Assembly (NCBI GenBank): GCA_046484585.1 | Contig: JAWOIQ010000184.1 | Span: 1 to 14,169 of the forward strand | Origin: JAGXFP01 sp046484585 | GTDB lineage: Bacteria > Desulfobacterota > Desulfobulbia > Desulfobulbales > JAGXFP01 | Direction: 5' to 3' | Length of the DNA: 14,169 nucleotides | Part shown: in pieces, positions 1 through 7,735 of the stretch | How the letters are laid out: the number at the start of each line of letters is the position of its first letter | How positions within the stretch are numbered: position 1 is the stretch's first letter | Program-made: the position numbers and the translations under genes | The notes under the pieces: generated by a model | What the model was told of the DNA's origin: nothing | Seen by the model: the letters and a program-made list of their open reading frames with translations, nothing else | The model's database searches: none

Positions 1-177
1 CCCCCGGTCGACGGAAAAGCGAACAAGGCCCTGATTAAAGTGCTTGCGGAAGAACTCAACCTGCCGAAGAAGAGCATTGAGATTGTTTCGGGCTGGACTT
101 CCAGGCTGAAAAGAGTGCGCATTTCAGGGTTGAATGAAAAGGAACTGGCCAGCCTGATCGCCGGACGACCATTGTGA
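1..177 (+). CDS. DUF167/YggU family protein, C-terminal part (5' end outside window)
   Basis: Frame 1 is open from the first base to TGA at 175-177 and gives 58 residues. It begins PPVDGKANKALIKVL and continues LPKKSIEIVSGWTSRLKRV, the conserved core of the DUF167 (YggU) family: the DGKAN..L stretch, then the 'I.G..SR.K.V.I' segment. The family is small (about 100 residues), so roughly the last half is visible. Its biochemical role is not established. The start lies upstream of the window. About 100 bases separate it from cysC, so they are not obviously one operon. Confidence is high for the family and none is claimed for function. Confidence 0.85.
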   Translation, partial: PPVDGKANKALIKVLAEELNLPKKSIEIVSGWTSRLKRVRISGLNEKELASLIAGRPL

Positions 178-277
178 ATCGAACACTTTCAAATGAATCC
201 GTGATCGAATCTTTTCTTTGGAAATGGTGGACCTGTCAGAATGAGCGGATGAACAAAGAAAATGTCAAAGAGGGCAT

Positions 278-916
278 ATGAAAGCGTGCGAAGAAAATAA
301 TCTGACCTGGTTTGACGGCTATGTGACAAGAGAGGATCGCGAAAAGCTCCATGGTCACAGGGGTGTTGTGATTTGGTTTACAGGTCTTTCCGCCTCGGGG
401 AAATCCACCATTGCCCGCATCGTTGAAAACAAGCTTTTTGAAATGGGTTGCTCCACCTATGTCTTTGATGGGGATAACGTGAGGCAGGGGCTCTGCAGTG
501 ATCTTTCTTTTTCTCAGGAAGATCGGGTTGAAAACATACGTCGTATCGGGGAGATGGTCAATCTCTATGTGGATGCGGGAATCATTGCCATTACCGCATT
601 TATATCTCCATACCGCAGCGACCGAAGAAAGATTAGAGATCTTGTTGGGGAAGATCGGTTTTTTGAGGTTTACGTGGATTGTCCTCCGGAAGTTTGCGCA
701 TCACGCGACCCTAAGGGTCTTTACGAAAAAGCGAAGGCTGGCATCATCAGAAATTTTACGGGAATTTCAGCTCCATACGAGCCTCCTGAGAACCCGGCTC
801 TTATCCTTCGGTCTTACGAAAAAGATACAGATGGCTCAGCGTCGGCCGTATTGTCCATGATAGAACAGAGCGGTGTCCTCCTGCGGCGGCGATTCGCAAA
901 AGAGCGGACCAGATGA
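278..916 (+). CDS. cysC: adenylylsulfate kinase (APS kinase)
   Basis: Transfers phosphate from ATP to the 3'-OH of adenosine 5'-phosphosulfate to make PAPS, the cytosolic sulfate donor. The 212-residue protein is a stand-alone kinase with no ATP-sulfurylase fusion. Visible motifs are the P-loop GLSASGKST (36-44), DGDNVR (64-69), FISPYRSDR (108-116, with the family Ser at 110), DPKGLYEKAKAG (144-155) and FTGISAPYEPPE (160-171). ATG 278 is preceded by an AGAGGG ribosome site. gmd begins 100 bases downstream. Next to a GDP-sugar gene, PAPS may serve sulfation of a polysaccharide rather than sulfate assimilation; that is inference. Codon use and base composition look less GC-rich than from lon onward, hinting at a separate origin for this block. 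Confidence 0.95.
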   Translation: MKACEENNLTWFDGYVTREDREKLHGHRGVVIWFTGLSASGKSTIARIVENKLFEMGCSTYVFDGDNVRQGLCSDLSFSQEDRVENIRRIGEMVNLYVDAGIIAITAFISPYRSDRRKIRDLVGEDRFFEVYVDCPPEVCASRDPKGLYEKAKAGIIRNFTGISAPYEPPENPALILRSYEKDTDGSASAVLSMIEQSGVLLRRRFAKERTR

Positions 917-1016
917 GAAATGACGCCGGCAGACAGGTCGATCACCTGCTTACTCAGCCATCTGAAAAAATGGGGTGCAGCCGCTCCGATTCACAGACAG
1001 GAAAGGGAGGTAATGT

Positions 1017-2105
1017 ATGATGAAAAAGGCTTTGATCACTGGAATTACAGGACAGGACGGGGCCTATCTTGCCCAGTTCCTGCTTGAAAAAGGGTATGAA
1101 GTGCATGGCATTAAACGAAGATCTTCCCTGTTTAATACCGATAGAATTGACCACCTGTATCAGGATCCCCATGTGGATAAGAGAAGATTTGTCCTCCATT
1201 ACGGCGATCTGACCGACTCTACAAACCTTATCAGGATCATTCAGCAGGTACAACCGATTGAGATTTACAACCTCGCTGCCCAGAGCCATGTTCAGGTTTC
1301 TTTTGAGACGCCCGAGTATACCGCAAATTCAGATGCCCTGGGAGCGCTGCGCATTCTGGAGGCTATCCGCATCCTGGGACTTGAAAAACAGACCAGATTC
1401 TATCAGGCTTCCACATCGGAACTCTTTGGGCTGGTGCAGGAAGTGCCTCAGAACGAGAATACGCCTTTTTACCCCCGTTCCCCTTATGCCGCTGCAAAAC
1501 TGTATGCTTACTGGATCACGGTGAATTACAGGGAGGCCTACGGCATCTTCGGGTGTAACGGTATCCTGTTTAATCATGAATCTCCCATCAGGGGCGAAAC
1601 TTTTGTCACGCGAAAAATAACGAGGGGACTGGCGCGAATTAAACTGGGATTTCAAGAATGCATTTACCTTGGCAATCTTAACAGCAAGCGCGACTGGGGG
1701 CACGCAGCGGACTATGTGAAGCTTATGTGGCTCATGCTTCAGCAGGACAGCCCCAGGGATTACGTGATTGCCACGGGAGAACAGCATTCGGTCCGGGAAT
1801 TTGTCAGCGTTGCGGGAAAAGAGCTGGGTTTTGATCTGCAGTGGGACGGGGACGGGATTGATGAAAAAGGGTTTGATGGAAAGACGGGAAAATGCATCGT
1901 GAAGGTAGATCCCAGGTATTTCAGGCCGACGGAAGTGGAAACGCTTCTTGGAGATGCTTCTCGTGCCAGAAAGGAACTGGGATGGAAGCCGGAAATCACA
2001 TTCGATGAGATGGTCTCCCAAATGGTCACGCAGGACTTGAGAGAGGCTGAACGTGATCTTTTGTGTCGAAGGGAAGGATTTTCCGTGCAGAATCATTATG
2101 AATAG
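1017..2105 (+). CDS. gmd: GDP-mannose 4,6-dehydratase
   Basis: Converts GDP-D-mannose to GDP-4-dehydro-6-deoxy-D-mannose, precursor of GDP-fucose, GDP-rhamnose and related sugars for surface glycans. The 362-residue protein is full length for the family. It shows the NADP-binding GITGQDG (9-15), the GMD stretch HGIKRRSSLFNTDRIDHLY (30-48), the catalytic Thr133 and Glu135 in STSELFG, and the YxxxK pair Tyr157/Lys161. NHESPIRGETFVTRK (186-200) is also diagnostic. The start is the first of two tandem ATGs (1017, 1020) after a strong GGGAGG site at about 1005-1010. No GDP-fucose synthase or glycosyltransferase follows in the window, so the final sugar is unknown. Like cysC it is less GC-rich than later genes. 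Confidence 0.96.
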   Translation: MMKKALITGITGQDGAYLAQFLLEKGYEVHGIKRRSSLFNTDRIDHLYQDPHVDKRRFVLHYGDLTDSTNLIRIIQQVQPIEIYNLAAQSHVQVSFETPEYTANSDALGALRILEAIRILGLEKQTRFYQASTSELFGLVQEVPQNENTPFYPRSPYAAAKLYAYWITVNYREAYGIFGCNGILFNHESPIRGETFVTRKITRGLARIKLGFQECIYLGNLNSKRDWGHAADYVKLMWLMLQQDSPRDYVIATGEQHSVREFVSVAGKELGFDLQWDGDGIDEKGFDGKTGKCIVKVDPRYFRPTEVETLLGDASRARKELGWKPEITFDEMVSQMVTQDLREAERDLLCRREGFSVQNHYE

Positions 2106-2218
2106 GCCTGGTTTTGTATCAGAATTAAATATTGACAAAAGGGTCGGATTTATTTGCCATCTCTGTAGGGACCTTGGCGGACCGGATTAAAATAGAATCC
2201 CCTTAGCTGCCTAAAAAG

Positions 2219-2270
2219 AGCCGGTTGCGCCCCTCCGGATTAGTACGGGGATGGCGGCTAATTGTTTTTT
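2219..2270 (+). terminator. candidate rho-independent terminator downstream of gmd
   Basis: AGCCG (2219-2223) can pair with CGGCT (2255-2259), with an inner CCCC/GGGG pairing (2230-2233 with 2247-2250) and an internal loop between the two. A run of six T (2265-2270) follows. It lies about 110 bases past the gmd stop and before lon. The interrupted stem and 5-base offset of the T run make it imperfect. Confidence 0.4.
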
Positions 2271-2391
2271 GTGGTTGCCCTGTCACTTCAGAATATAGAT
2301 AATAATCTGAGGGAGCGGAAATTAACCAGCCAACCATCAAACATACTTGGACTTATTGATGACCGAGAAAAAAGAGAGGAAGGAGAGATCA

Positions 2392-4767
2392 GTGGAAGCG
2401 GAAATGATTAACGAGGGTGACGGCCAGAGTCTGGCCCTGCCCAACCAGATCATGCCCTCGCATGTCTATCTTTTCCCGGTGAATAACCGGCCCTTTTTCC
2501 CCAGTCAGGTCCAACCGGTGGTGGTACCCGCCGCCCACTGGGAATCGACGGTGGTCAAAGTCGGTGAGACCTCGCACCGGGCCTGCGGAATGGTCTATGT
2601 CGGAGATATTCCCGCCGACAAGGTCAAACCTTCCGACTTCGCGGAAATCGGTTGTCTGACCAGGATCCACAATCCTATGAAAATGGAGAATAATCTCCAG
2701 TTCATCGGTCAGGGGATCAGGCGTTTCCGGATCAAGCGCTGGCTGAGCGAGCAGACCCCGTTCTATGTAGAAATCGATTATCCCGAGGAAGAAGAGAGCG
2801 AGGACAGTGAAGAGGAGGTCAAGGCCTATTCGATGGCCCTGATCAACGCGGTCAAGGAACTGGTCAAGACCAATCCCCTTTACGGGGAAGAGCTCAAACA
2901 GTATCTGGAGACCTTTAATCCCCGCGATCCTTCGCCGCTGGCCGATTTCGCCGCCACCATGACCACTGCCAGTGGCGATGAACTGCAGGATATTCTCAGT
3001 ACGGTACCGCTCCTGCCCCGGATGAAAAAGGTTCTGCCCCTTCTCCAGAAGGAACTGCAGGTCGCCCGGCTGCAGAGCGAGATCAGCGGCGAGGTCAACA
3101 AGAAGATCAGCGAACGACAGCGGGAATTCTTCCTGCGCGAACAGCTGAAGACCATCCAGGAAGAACTGGGGATCACCAAGGACGACCGCAGCGCCGATGC
3201 CGATCTGTTCCGGCAGCGTCTCGAAAAACTCAACCCGTCCGAGGAGATTCTGGCCAAGATCGAGGAGGAGCTCAAGAAACTGACCATCCTCGAAAAGGGC
3301 TCGCCGGAGTACGGGGTGACCCGCAACTATCTGGACTGGTCCACCTCGGTGCCCTGGGGAGTCTACTCCGAGGACAAACTGGATATCGTCGAGGCCCGCC
3401 GGGTTCTAGACCGCGACCATGACGCCCTGGAGGACGTCAAGGACCGGATCATCGAGTTTCTGGCGGTCGGCGCCTTCAAGAAAGAGGTGGCCGGCTCGAT
3501 CATGCTGCTGGTCGGGCCGCCGGGAGTCGGCAAGACCTCGATCGGCAAATCGGTGGCCGAGGCCCTGGGCCGCAGGTTTTACCGCTTCAGTCTGGGCGGC
3601 ATGCGGGACGAGGCCGAGATCAAGGGCCATCGGCGCACCTATATCGGGGCGATGCCCGGCAAGCTTGTCCAGGCCTTAAAGGAGGTCAAGGTCGCCAACC
3701 CGGTCATCATGCTGGACGAGGTCGACAAGATCGGCGCCTCCTTCCAGGGCGATCCCGCCTCGGCCCTCCTGGAGGTCCTCGATCCCGAGCAGAATTCCGA
3801 ATTCCTCGATCATTATCTCGATATGCGGCTCGATCTCTCCAAGGTTCTCTTTATGTGCACCGCCAATCTGCTCGATACCATTCCGGCCCCCCTGCTCGAC
3901 CGGATGGAAGTGATCAGGCTTTCCGGCTACATAACCGAGGAGAAGATGGCGATCGGGCGCAACCATCTCCTGCCCAAGGCCCTGGCCAAGGGCGGTCTGA
4001 AAAAGTTCCAACTCAAGATCAGCGACGCCGCCCTGAGGGCCATTATCGAGGGATACGCCCGGGAGGCCGGGGTCAGAAGGCTTGAAAAGCAGTTGCGCAA
4101 GATCATGCGCAAGACCGTGGTCCGGCTCCTCAAGGACAACAAGGCCAGGGTGAGCGTGTCGACCCGCAACCTCGAGGAGTTTCTCGGTAAACCCCTGTTC
4201 CGTAAGGAGGAGAGATTCACCGGGATCGGGGTGGTCACCGGCCTGGCCTGGACCGCCCTGGGCGGAGCGACCCTGGCGGTGGAGGCCACCTGCATCCACG
4301 AGCAGCGCCGGGGCTTCAAGCAGACCGGCCAGCTCGGCGATGTCATGCGGGAGTCCTCCGAGATCGCCTACAGTTATATCGCGGCCAATATCGGCCGGTT
4401 CGGCGGCGAGAAGGACTACTTCGCCAACCGCTTCATCCATCTCCATGTTCCGGAAGGGGCCACGCCCAAGGACGGGCCGAGCGCCGGGATCACTATGGCC
4501 TCGGCCTTACTGCTCCTGGCCCGGGGGGTGTCGCTGAAGCGGCCGCTGGCGATGACCGGCGAACTGACCTTGACCGGAAAAGTCCTGCCGGTGGGCGGCA
4601 TCAAGGAGAAGATGATCGCCGCCAAGCGCCAGAAGATTCAGGATATAATTCTGCCCGAGGCCAACCGCGGCGATTTCGAGGAGCTGCCCGAACACATCAG
4701 GAAAGGCTTGCATGTCGATTTCGTCGACAGGTATCAGCAGGTCGCCAGGGTAATCCTCAACCGGTGA
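2392..4767 (+). CDS. lon: ATP-dependent Lon protease
   Basis: Cytosolic AAA+ serine protease that unfolds and degrades damaged or regulatory proteins. From the chosen start it is 791 residues. In order: the LON substrate-binding domain (about 20-225, beginning HVYLFPVNNRPFFPSQ), a helical linker with FFLREQLKTIQEELG, Walker A GPPGVGKT (375-382), Walker B VIMLDEVDK (438-446), and the protease domain with catalytic Ser697 in PKDGPSAG and Lys740 in GGIKEKM. The reading frame is open from a TTG at 2347 and an ATG at 2359, but neither has a ribosome site. GTG 2392 lies six bases after AGGAG (2381-2385), so I chose it. ATG 2404 is a less likely alternative. Its 3' end converges with corA. No clear sigma-32 or CIRCE element is visible upstream. 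Confidence 0.95.
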   Translation: MEAEMINEGDGQSLALPNQIMPSHVYLFPVNNRPFFPSQVQPVVVPAAHWESTVVKVGETSHRACGMVYVGDIPADKVKPSDFAEIGCLTRIHNPMKMENNLQFIGQGIRRFRIKRWLSEQTPFYVEIDYPEEEESEDSEEEVKAYSMALINAVKELVKTNPLYGEELKQYLETFNPRDPSPLADFAATMTTASGDELQDILSTVPLLPRMKKVLPLLQKELQVARLQSEISGEVNKKISERQREFFLREQLKTIQEELGITKDDRSADADLFRQRLEKLNPSEEILAKIEEELKKLTILEKGSPEYGVTRNYLDWSTSVPWGVYSEDKLDIVEARRVLDRDHDALEDVKDRIIEFLAVGAFKKEVAGSIMLLVGPPGVGKTSIGKSVAEALGRRFYRFSLGGMRDEAEIKGHRRTYIGAMPGKLVQALKEVKVANPVIMLDEVDKIGASFQGDPASALLEVLDPEQNSEFLDHYLDMRLDLSKVLFMCTANLLDTIPAPLLDRMEVIRLSGYITEEKMAIGRNHLLPKALAKGGLKKFQLKISDAALRAIIEGYAREAGVRRLEKQLRKIMRKTVVRLLKDNKARVSVSTRNLEEFLGKPLFRKEERFTGIGVVTGLAWTALGGATLAVEATCIHEQRRGFKQTGQLGDVMRESSEIAYSYIAANIGRFGGEKDYFANRFIHLHVPEGATPKDGPSAGITMASALLLLARGVSLKRPLAMTGELTLTGKVLPVGGIKEKMIAAKRQKIQDIILPEANRGDFEELPEHIRKGLHVDFVDRYQQVARVILNR

Positions 4768-4781
4768 GATTGGGTCACCGG
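4761..4781. terminator. candidate terminator hairpin between convergent lon and corA
   Basis: CCGGTGA (4761-4767) and TCACCGG (4775-4781) form a perfect 7-bp stem around a 7-base loop. The left arm includes the lon stop codon. A run of six T follows at 4793-4798, eleven bases past the stem and inside the corA 3' coding end. Its position between convergent genes fits transcription termination, but the distance from the T run makes it weak. Confidence 0.4.
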
Positions 4782-4783
4782 AC

Positions 4784-5932
4784 TCAAAACCATTTTTTCC
4801 TTTTGAAGTAGACCAGCAGGCCCGCCGCGGTTATCGCCATCAGCCCCAGGGCGAAGGGGTAGCCGTAATACCAGTTCAACTCCGGCATGTTGAGGGGGCC
4901 GGCTTCCCGGTTGAAGTTCATTCCGTAAATCCCGGCGATAAAGGTGAGGGGGATGAAGATCGCGGCGAAGATGGTCAGGACCTTCATCACCTCGTTCATC
5001 CGGTTGCTTACCGAGGAGAGATAGATATCGATCATCCCCGAGATGATGTCGCGGAAGGTCTCGATGATGTCGATCACCTGGATGGTGTGATCGTAAAGGT
5101 CCTTCAGGTAAAAGTGGATGGCCTCGCCGATCAGGTCGGTCTCCTCGCCGCGGAGCAGGCTGTTGATCACTTCGCGCAGGGGCCAGATCGATCGGCGCAG
5201 CATGATCATTTCCCGCTTCAGGATATGGATCCGATGCAGGGTCTCGGGGGCCGGATCGTTGACCAGATCCTCCTCCATGAGTTCGATTTCCTCCCCCACC
5301 TTTTCAAGGGCTGAAAAGTAGTTGTCGATTATCGAGTCCATCAAGGCGTAGACCAGATAATCTGCCTTCATCTTGCGAAGACGCCCCTTGTCGTTCCTGA
5401 TCCGGTAGCGCACGCCGTCAAAGGTGTCGCCCTCTTTTTCCTGAAAAGAGATCAGATAATTTTTGCCCAGAATGAAGCTGACCTGTTCCGTCTCGATCTG
5501 GCGGCTGTCGGGATCATAGCTCTGCATCCTGATGACCAGAAAGATGTAGTCATCGAAGACATCGAGCTTGGGGCGCTGGGTGGTGTTGAGGATGTCCTCG
5601 ACGGTGAGGGGATGAATGTCGAAGCAGGAACAGAGCTTCTCGATCACATCGATCTGGTGCAGTCCGTCGACATTGATCCAGGTGATTTTGTCTTTCTTTC
5701 GATAGGCCGCGCACTCTTCCGGGTGGTCCGGATATGCAACCTCGCAACTCTCCGAATCATAAGCCATGACCGTGATTTTGACTTCCTCGGCCTTCTGGGC
5801 GCCGACATGGACGAAGGTACCCGGCGGCAGACCGGCCTTGAGGGAAGATGGTTTGAAGATTTTAAGCATCGAGCCCGCCGTCTGGCCGAGGTTCGTCATT
5901 TTCAGATTGGGCAGATTGACGATTTTTTTCAT
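4784..5932 (-). CDS. corA: CorA family magnesium/cobalt transporter
   Basis: Inner-membrane pentameric channel for Mg2+ (and Co2+). The 382-residue protein has a long cytoplasmic N-terminal domain, including HPLTVEDILNTTQRPKL (107-123) typical of CorA, and a long helix region (about 195-315). Two C-terminal membrane segments follow (about 318-336 and 355-375). The selectivity signature YGMNF is at 336-340, followed by MPELNW in the periplasmic loop, and the protein ends in a basic KRKKWF tail. Reading the minus strand, AAGGAG lies four bases before ATG 5932, a clear start. The gene converges with lon with a 16-base gap. Its upstream region contains an inverted-repeat element. CorA versus another 2-TM-GxN member (ZntB) cannot be excluded, but the GMN..MPE context favours CorA. 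Confidence 0.93.
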   Translation of the reverse strand: MKKIVNLPNLKMTNLGQTAGSMLKIFKPSSLKAGLPPGTFVHVGAQKAEEVKITVMAYDSESCEVAYPDHPEECAAYRKKDKITWINVDGLHQIDVIEKLCSCFDIHPLTVEDILNTTQRPKLDVFDDYIFLVIRMQSYDPDSRQIETEQVSFILGKNYLISFQEKEGDTFDGVRYRIRNDKGRLRKMKADYLVYALMDSIIDNYFSALEKVGEEIELMEEDLVNDPAPETLHRIHILKREMIMLRRSIWPLREVINSLLRGEETDLIGEAIHFYLKDLYDHTIQVIDIIETFRDIISGMIDIYLSSVSNRMNEVMKVLTIFAAIFIPLTFIAGIYGMNFNREAGPLNMPELNWYYGYPFALGLMAITAAGLLVYFKRKKWF

Positions 5933-5976
5933 ATAGCTCCTTGTCCCGGGGATATCATTGCGCTTGGTTCCTTTTA

Positions 5977-6197
5977 CCTGAATCCGTGACGGCTTGGTGG
6001 GGAACTTTGTTTTATTCGTTTGTTGTTACGTGATTTAATCGTTTTTCACCGGGTCGCCTCGATTCACCCCCGCCGCCCTGCGGGGCGCCCGATAACGACG
6101 CATCTGCCGCGTTGGCAACTTGTTGATATACCATTAATATTATCAACATAGTTGCCGTCTTGCATCTGCACCGTTCTCGAACGCTCACGGATTCAGG
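5977..6197. repeat. MITE-like inverted-repeat element, copy A
   Basis: The left end CCTGAATCCGTGACGGCTT (5977-5995) and right end ...GAACGCTCACGGATTCAGG share a 13-bp terminal inverted repeat, CCTGAATCCGTGA. TTTTA occurs directly outside both ends (5972-5976 and 6198-6202), a possible 5-bp target duplication. Inside, GGCAACT.TGTTGATA (6114-6128) pairs with TATCAACA.AGTTGCC (6141-6156), forming a long hairpin. There is no coding capacity. Its ends recur at 7554-7675 and 9770-9816, so it is a dispersed family. Confidence 0.8.
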
Positions 6198-6277
6198 TTT
6201 TATTTAAACAGGTTGCCGGGGGAAAGACAAGCCGCGACCGCCGCGTATGATCAACATCGTCGCCTCCCTGGATCCGG

Positions 6278-6304
6278 CCTGTTCCCGAACGCACCCGGAT
6301 TTGG
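6278..6304. repeat. degenerate copy of the repeat family's right end
   Basis: GTTCCCGAACGCACCCGGAT matches the right-end consensus GTTCTCGAACGCTCACGGAT with a few mismatches, and the surrounding bases (6278-6304) extend the similarity to a degenerate TTTGG end. It lies 80 bases downstream of copy A in the same orientation and has no recognisable partner end. It could be a decayed solo end. Confidence 0.45.
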
Positions 6305-6322
6305 AAAAACCCAAAGTTGCCC

Positions 6323-6353
6323 TTGAGCCGCACCGGTCACTTGTGCGTATAAT
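6323..6353 (+). promoter_or_regulatory. candidate sigma-70-type promoter for the DksA-like gene
   Basis: A perfect -10 hexamer TATAAT (6348-6353) is preceded at a 19-base spacing by TTGAGC (6323-6328). It lies 45 bases upstream of the start codon. The -35 is imperfect and the spacer slightly long. The 11-mer TGCGTATAATT here recurs before the cytochrome c peroxidase gene at 9858-9868. Confidence 0.4.
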
Positions 6354-6398
6354 TAAACAGAAGACAGCGCTGTCCCACTAAACAGAAAGAGGGGTTCT

Positions 6399-6743
6399 AT
6401 GGCTACCATGGATCTGGAATATCTCAAGGCGAAACTCATCATGCAGCGCCGGGAAATATTCTCCCGATTGCAGAATCTGGACGAGGGCTGGCAGGAGCTC
6501 AGTCAGCGGGATATCGAAATGGAGGAGGAGGCTCAGAAGGCGGAGTTGAGCGAGATTTTCAATCAGCTTGACCTCCAGGAGCAGCGCGAGATCGAAGAGA
6601 TCGATCTGGCCCTCTCCAGGATGGACACCGGCATCTATGGCATTTGCGAAGGGTGTCGGAAGAACATTCCGCCGGAACGGTTGCAGGCCTTGCCCGCCTC
6701 CCCTTACTGTGTCAAATGCAGCGACAAATACCGCGGAACCTAG
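6399..6743 (+). CDS. DksA/TraR-family C4 zinc-finger protein
   Basis: Small (114-residue) protein of the DksA/TraR family, whose members bind the RNA polymerase secondary channel and modulate transcription, often with ppGpp. Residues 5-75 are charged and helical (coiled-coil-like). The C-terminal zinc finger is CEGC (Cys83, Cys86) to CVKC (Cys104, Cys107), a C2-X17-C2 arrangement typical of the family, with a GIYGICEGC lead-in. It is shorter than E. coli DksA (about 150), so a DksA-like rather than orthologous name is safer. ATG 6399 follows a purine-rich GAGGGG; ATG 6408 is possible. The HPF-fusion gene starts 91 bases on in the same direction, suggesting a shared growth-arrest or stress role (inference). 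Confidence 0.88.
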   Translation: MATMDLEYLKAKLIMQRREIFSRLQNLDEGWQELSQRDIEMEEEAQKAELSEIFNQLDLQEQREIEEIDLALSRMDTGIYGICEGCRKNIPPERLQALPASPYCVKCSDKYRGT

Positions 6744-6758
6744 TGTCGTGTCAAGAAA

Positions 6759-6814
6759 AGGCATCGACTCGGCCCGGTGCCTCGACTGAAAAAGTAGTCA
6801 GGACTTTGCCTGAC
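6759..6814 (+). other. two hairpins in the leader of the HPF-fusion gene
   Basis: AGGCATCG (6759-6766) pairs with CGGTGCCT (6775-6782) with one G-U. GTCAGG (6797-6802) pairs perfectly with CCTGAC (6809-6814) around a 6-base loop. The second ends seven bases before the AAGGAG ribosome site. No T run follows either, so they look like leader structure rather than terminators. Function unknown. Confidence 0.35.
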
Positions 6815-6834
6815 CAGGACAAAGGAGAACGAAT

Positions 6835-7383
6835 ATGCAGGTGCCCTTGCAAGTTACCTACCGCGATGTGACGATTTCCGAAGATCTGGATTCATATATC
6901 CGGCAAAGAGCCGCCAAACTCGATGAGATCTGTGAAACCATAATCAGCTGCCGGGTTGTCCTGGAAGAACCGCACAAGCGCCAACAGACCGGCAGTCTCT
7001 ACCATGTCACGATCGACCTCAATATTCCCGGGGATACCATCGTGGTCAATCGCGAGCCCGATCTGCATCAGGCCCACCAGGATAAGCAGGTGGTGGTGAG
7101 GGATGCCTTCGACGCCGCCCAGCGCCAGTTGCGCGACGCTGTAGCTCGTCGCAAAAGGAAGGTGAAAATCCATGAAGAACCCCCCTACGGGAAAATAGCG
7201 GCTCTTTTCCCGATGGAGGATTACGGCAGGATTATGGGAGGGGACGGCGCCTATGTCTATTTCCACCGGAACAGTGTCAAGGATGCTGATTTTGACAAGC
7301 TCGAAGAGGGCATGAAGGTCTCTTATTCGGAAGAGGAAGGCGATGACGGGCCCCAGGCAACCTGGGTGAGGCTTGCCGAGTAG
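6835..7383 (+). CDS. HPF/RaiA ribosome-associated domain fused to a cold-shock-like domain
   Basis: 182 residues in two parts. Residues 1-110 resemble the HPF/RaiA (sigma-54 modulation) fold: MQVPLQVTYRDVTISEDLDSY, a central VTIDLNIPGDTIVV strand pair, and the helix DAFDAAQRQLRDAVARRKRK. HPF proteins bind the 30S decoding region and silence ribosomes in stationary phase. Residues 118-181 look like a cold-shock/OB domain: YGKIAALFPMEDYGRIMGGD (RNP1-like) and AYVYFHRNSV (RNP2-like), ending TWVRL. The usual long-HPF dimerisation domain is absent and the nucleic-acid-binding module takes its place. The start is firm: AAGGAG seven bases before ATG 6835. It lies downstream of the DksA-like gene in the same direction. 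Confidence 0.88.
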   Translation: MQVPLQVTYRDVTISEDLDSYIRQRAAKLDEICETIISCRVVLEEPHKRQQTGSLYHVTIDLNIPGDTIVVNREPDLHQAHQDKQVVVRDAFDAAQRQLRDAVARRKRKVKIHEEPPYGKIAALFPMEDYGRIMGGDGAYVYFHRNSVKDADFDKLEEGMKVSYSEEEGDDGPQATWVRLAE

Positions 7384-7735
7384 CGTTCGGACGGCCGGGG
7401 CAATTTTTCATCGTTCCGGAATTAGCATTTTATCCGACTGCCGGCTTCCTCGCACCATCCTGTTTGCGGAAACACCTCCGCCGGAAAGGGTCAGAAATTC
7501 GAGACGTTCCGAATCCTGGCTGGCGACGATAATACCTCAAAGAATTTCACATTCCTGAATCCGTGACGGCTTCAAAGGGGATTTTGTTTTTTAATCCCCT
7601 TATGGCGAAAAATTCGCTATATATAATGCGGCAGGAAAACAATCCGCACCGTTCTTGAACGCTCACGGATTCAGGATGATATCCGGATATCCGGTGCACA
7701 AAAAACAATCAATAAATTATTCCTATGGAGAAGTC
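7384..7735. other. intergenic region between the HPF-fusion gene and selD
   Basis: The first 170 bases (7384-7553) hold nothing I can name: no convincing frame and no terminator with a proper T run. The remainder is repeat copy B (7554-7675), which abuts the selD leader. A TATAAT (7622-7627) inside the repeat could act as a -10 for selD, but no good -35 is visible. Confidence 0.6.
7554..7675. repeat. MITE-like inverted-repeat element, copy B
   Basis: The left end CCTGAATCCGTGACGGCTT is identical to copy A over 19 bases and stays similar for about 20 more. The right end (7644-7675) matches copy A with two differences (GTTCTTGAACGCTCACGGAT here, GTTCTCGAACG.. in A). At 122 bp it is shorter than A (221 bp), having a different middle: a perfect AAGGGGATT/AATCCCCTT hairpin (7575-7583 with 7593-7601). 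It ends 60 bases before the selD start. No clean target duplication is visible. Confidence 0.8.

Larger units (their letters stand above)
5933..6398. other. repeat-rich intergenic region between divergent corA and the DksA-like gene
   Basis: No credible coding frame was found. It holds a 221-bp inverted-repeat element (5977-6197), a degenerate copy of that element's right end (6278-6304), and a candidate promoter for the downstream gene (6323-6353). Several hairpins lie inside the element, for example CGCCC/GGGCG at 6074-6087. Confidence 0.7.

Noticed and set aside
194..204. TGAATCCGTGA before cysC as another repeat-family end
   Set aside because: Only 11 bases match, with no continuation of either end type; it could be chance.
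3676..4446. Minus-strand open frame inside lon
   Set aside because: It is a shadow of GC-rich lon coding sequence with no family resemblance.
7384..7735. Riboswitch or tRNA-Sec gene before selD
   Set aside because: No cloverleaf, TTC-loop or known riboswitch core could be found; the region is plain sequence plus repeat copy B.
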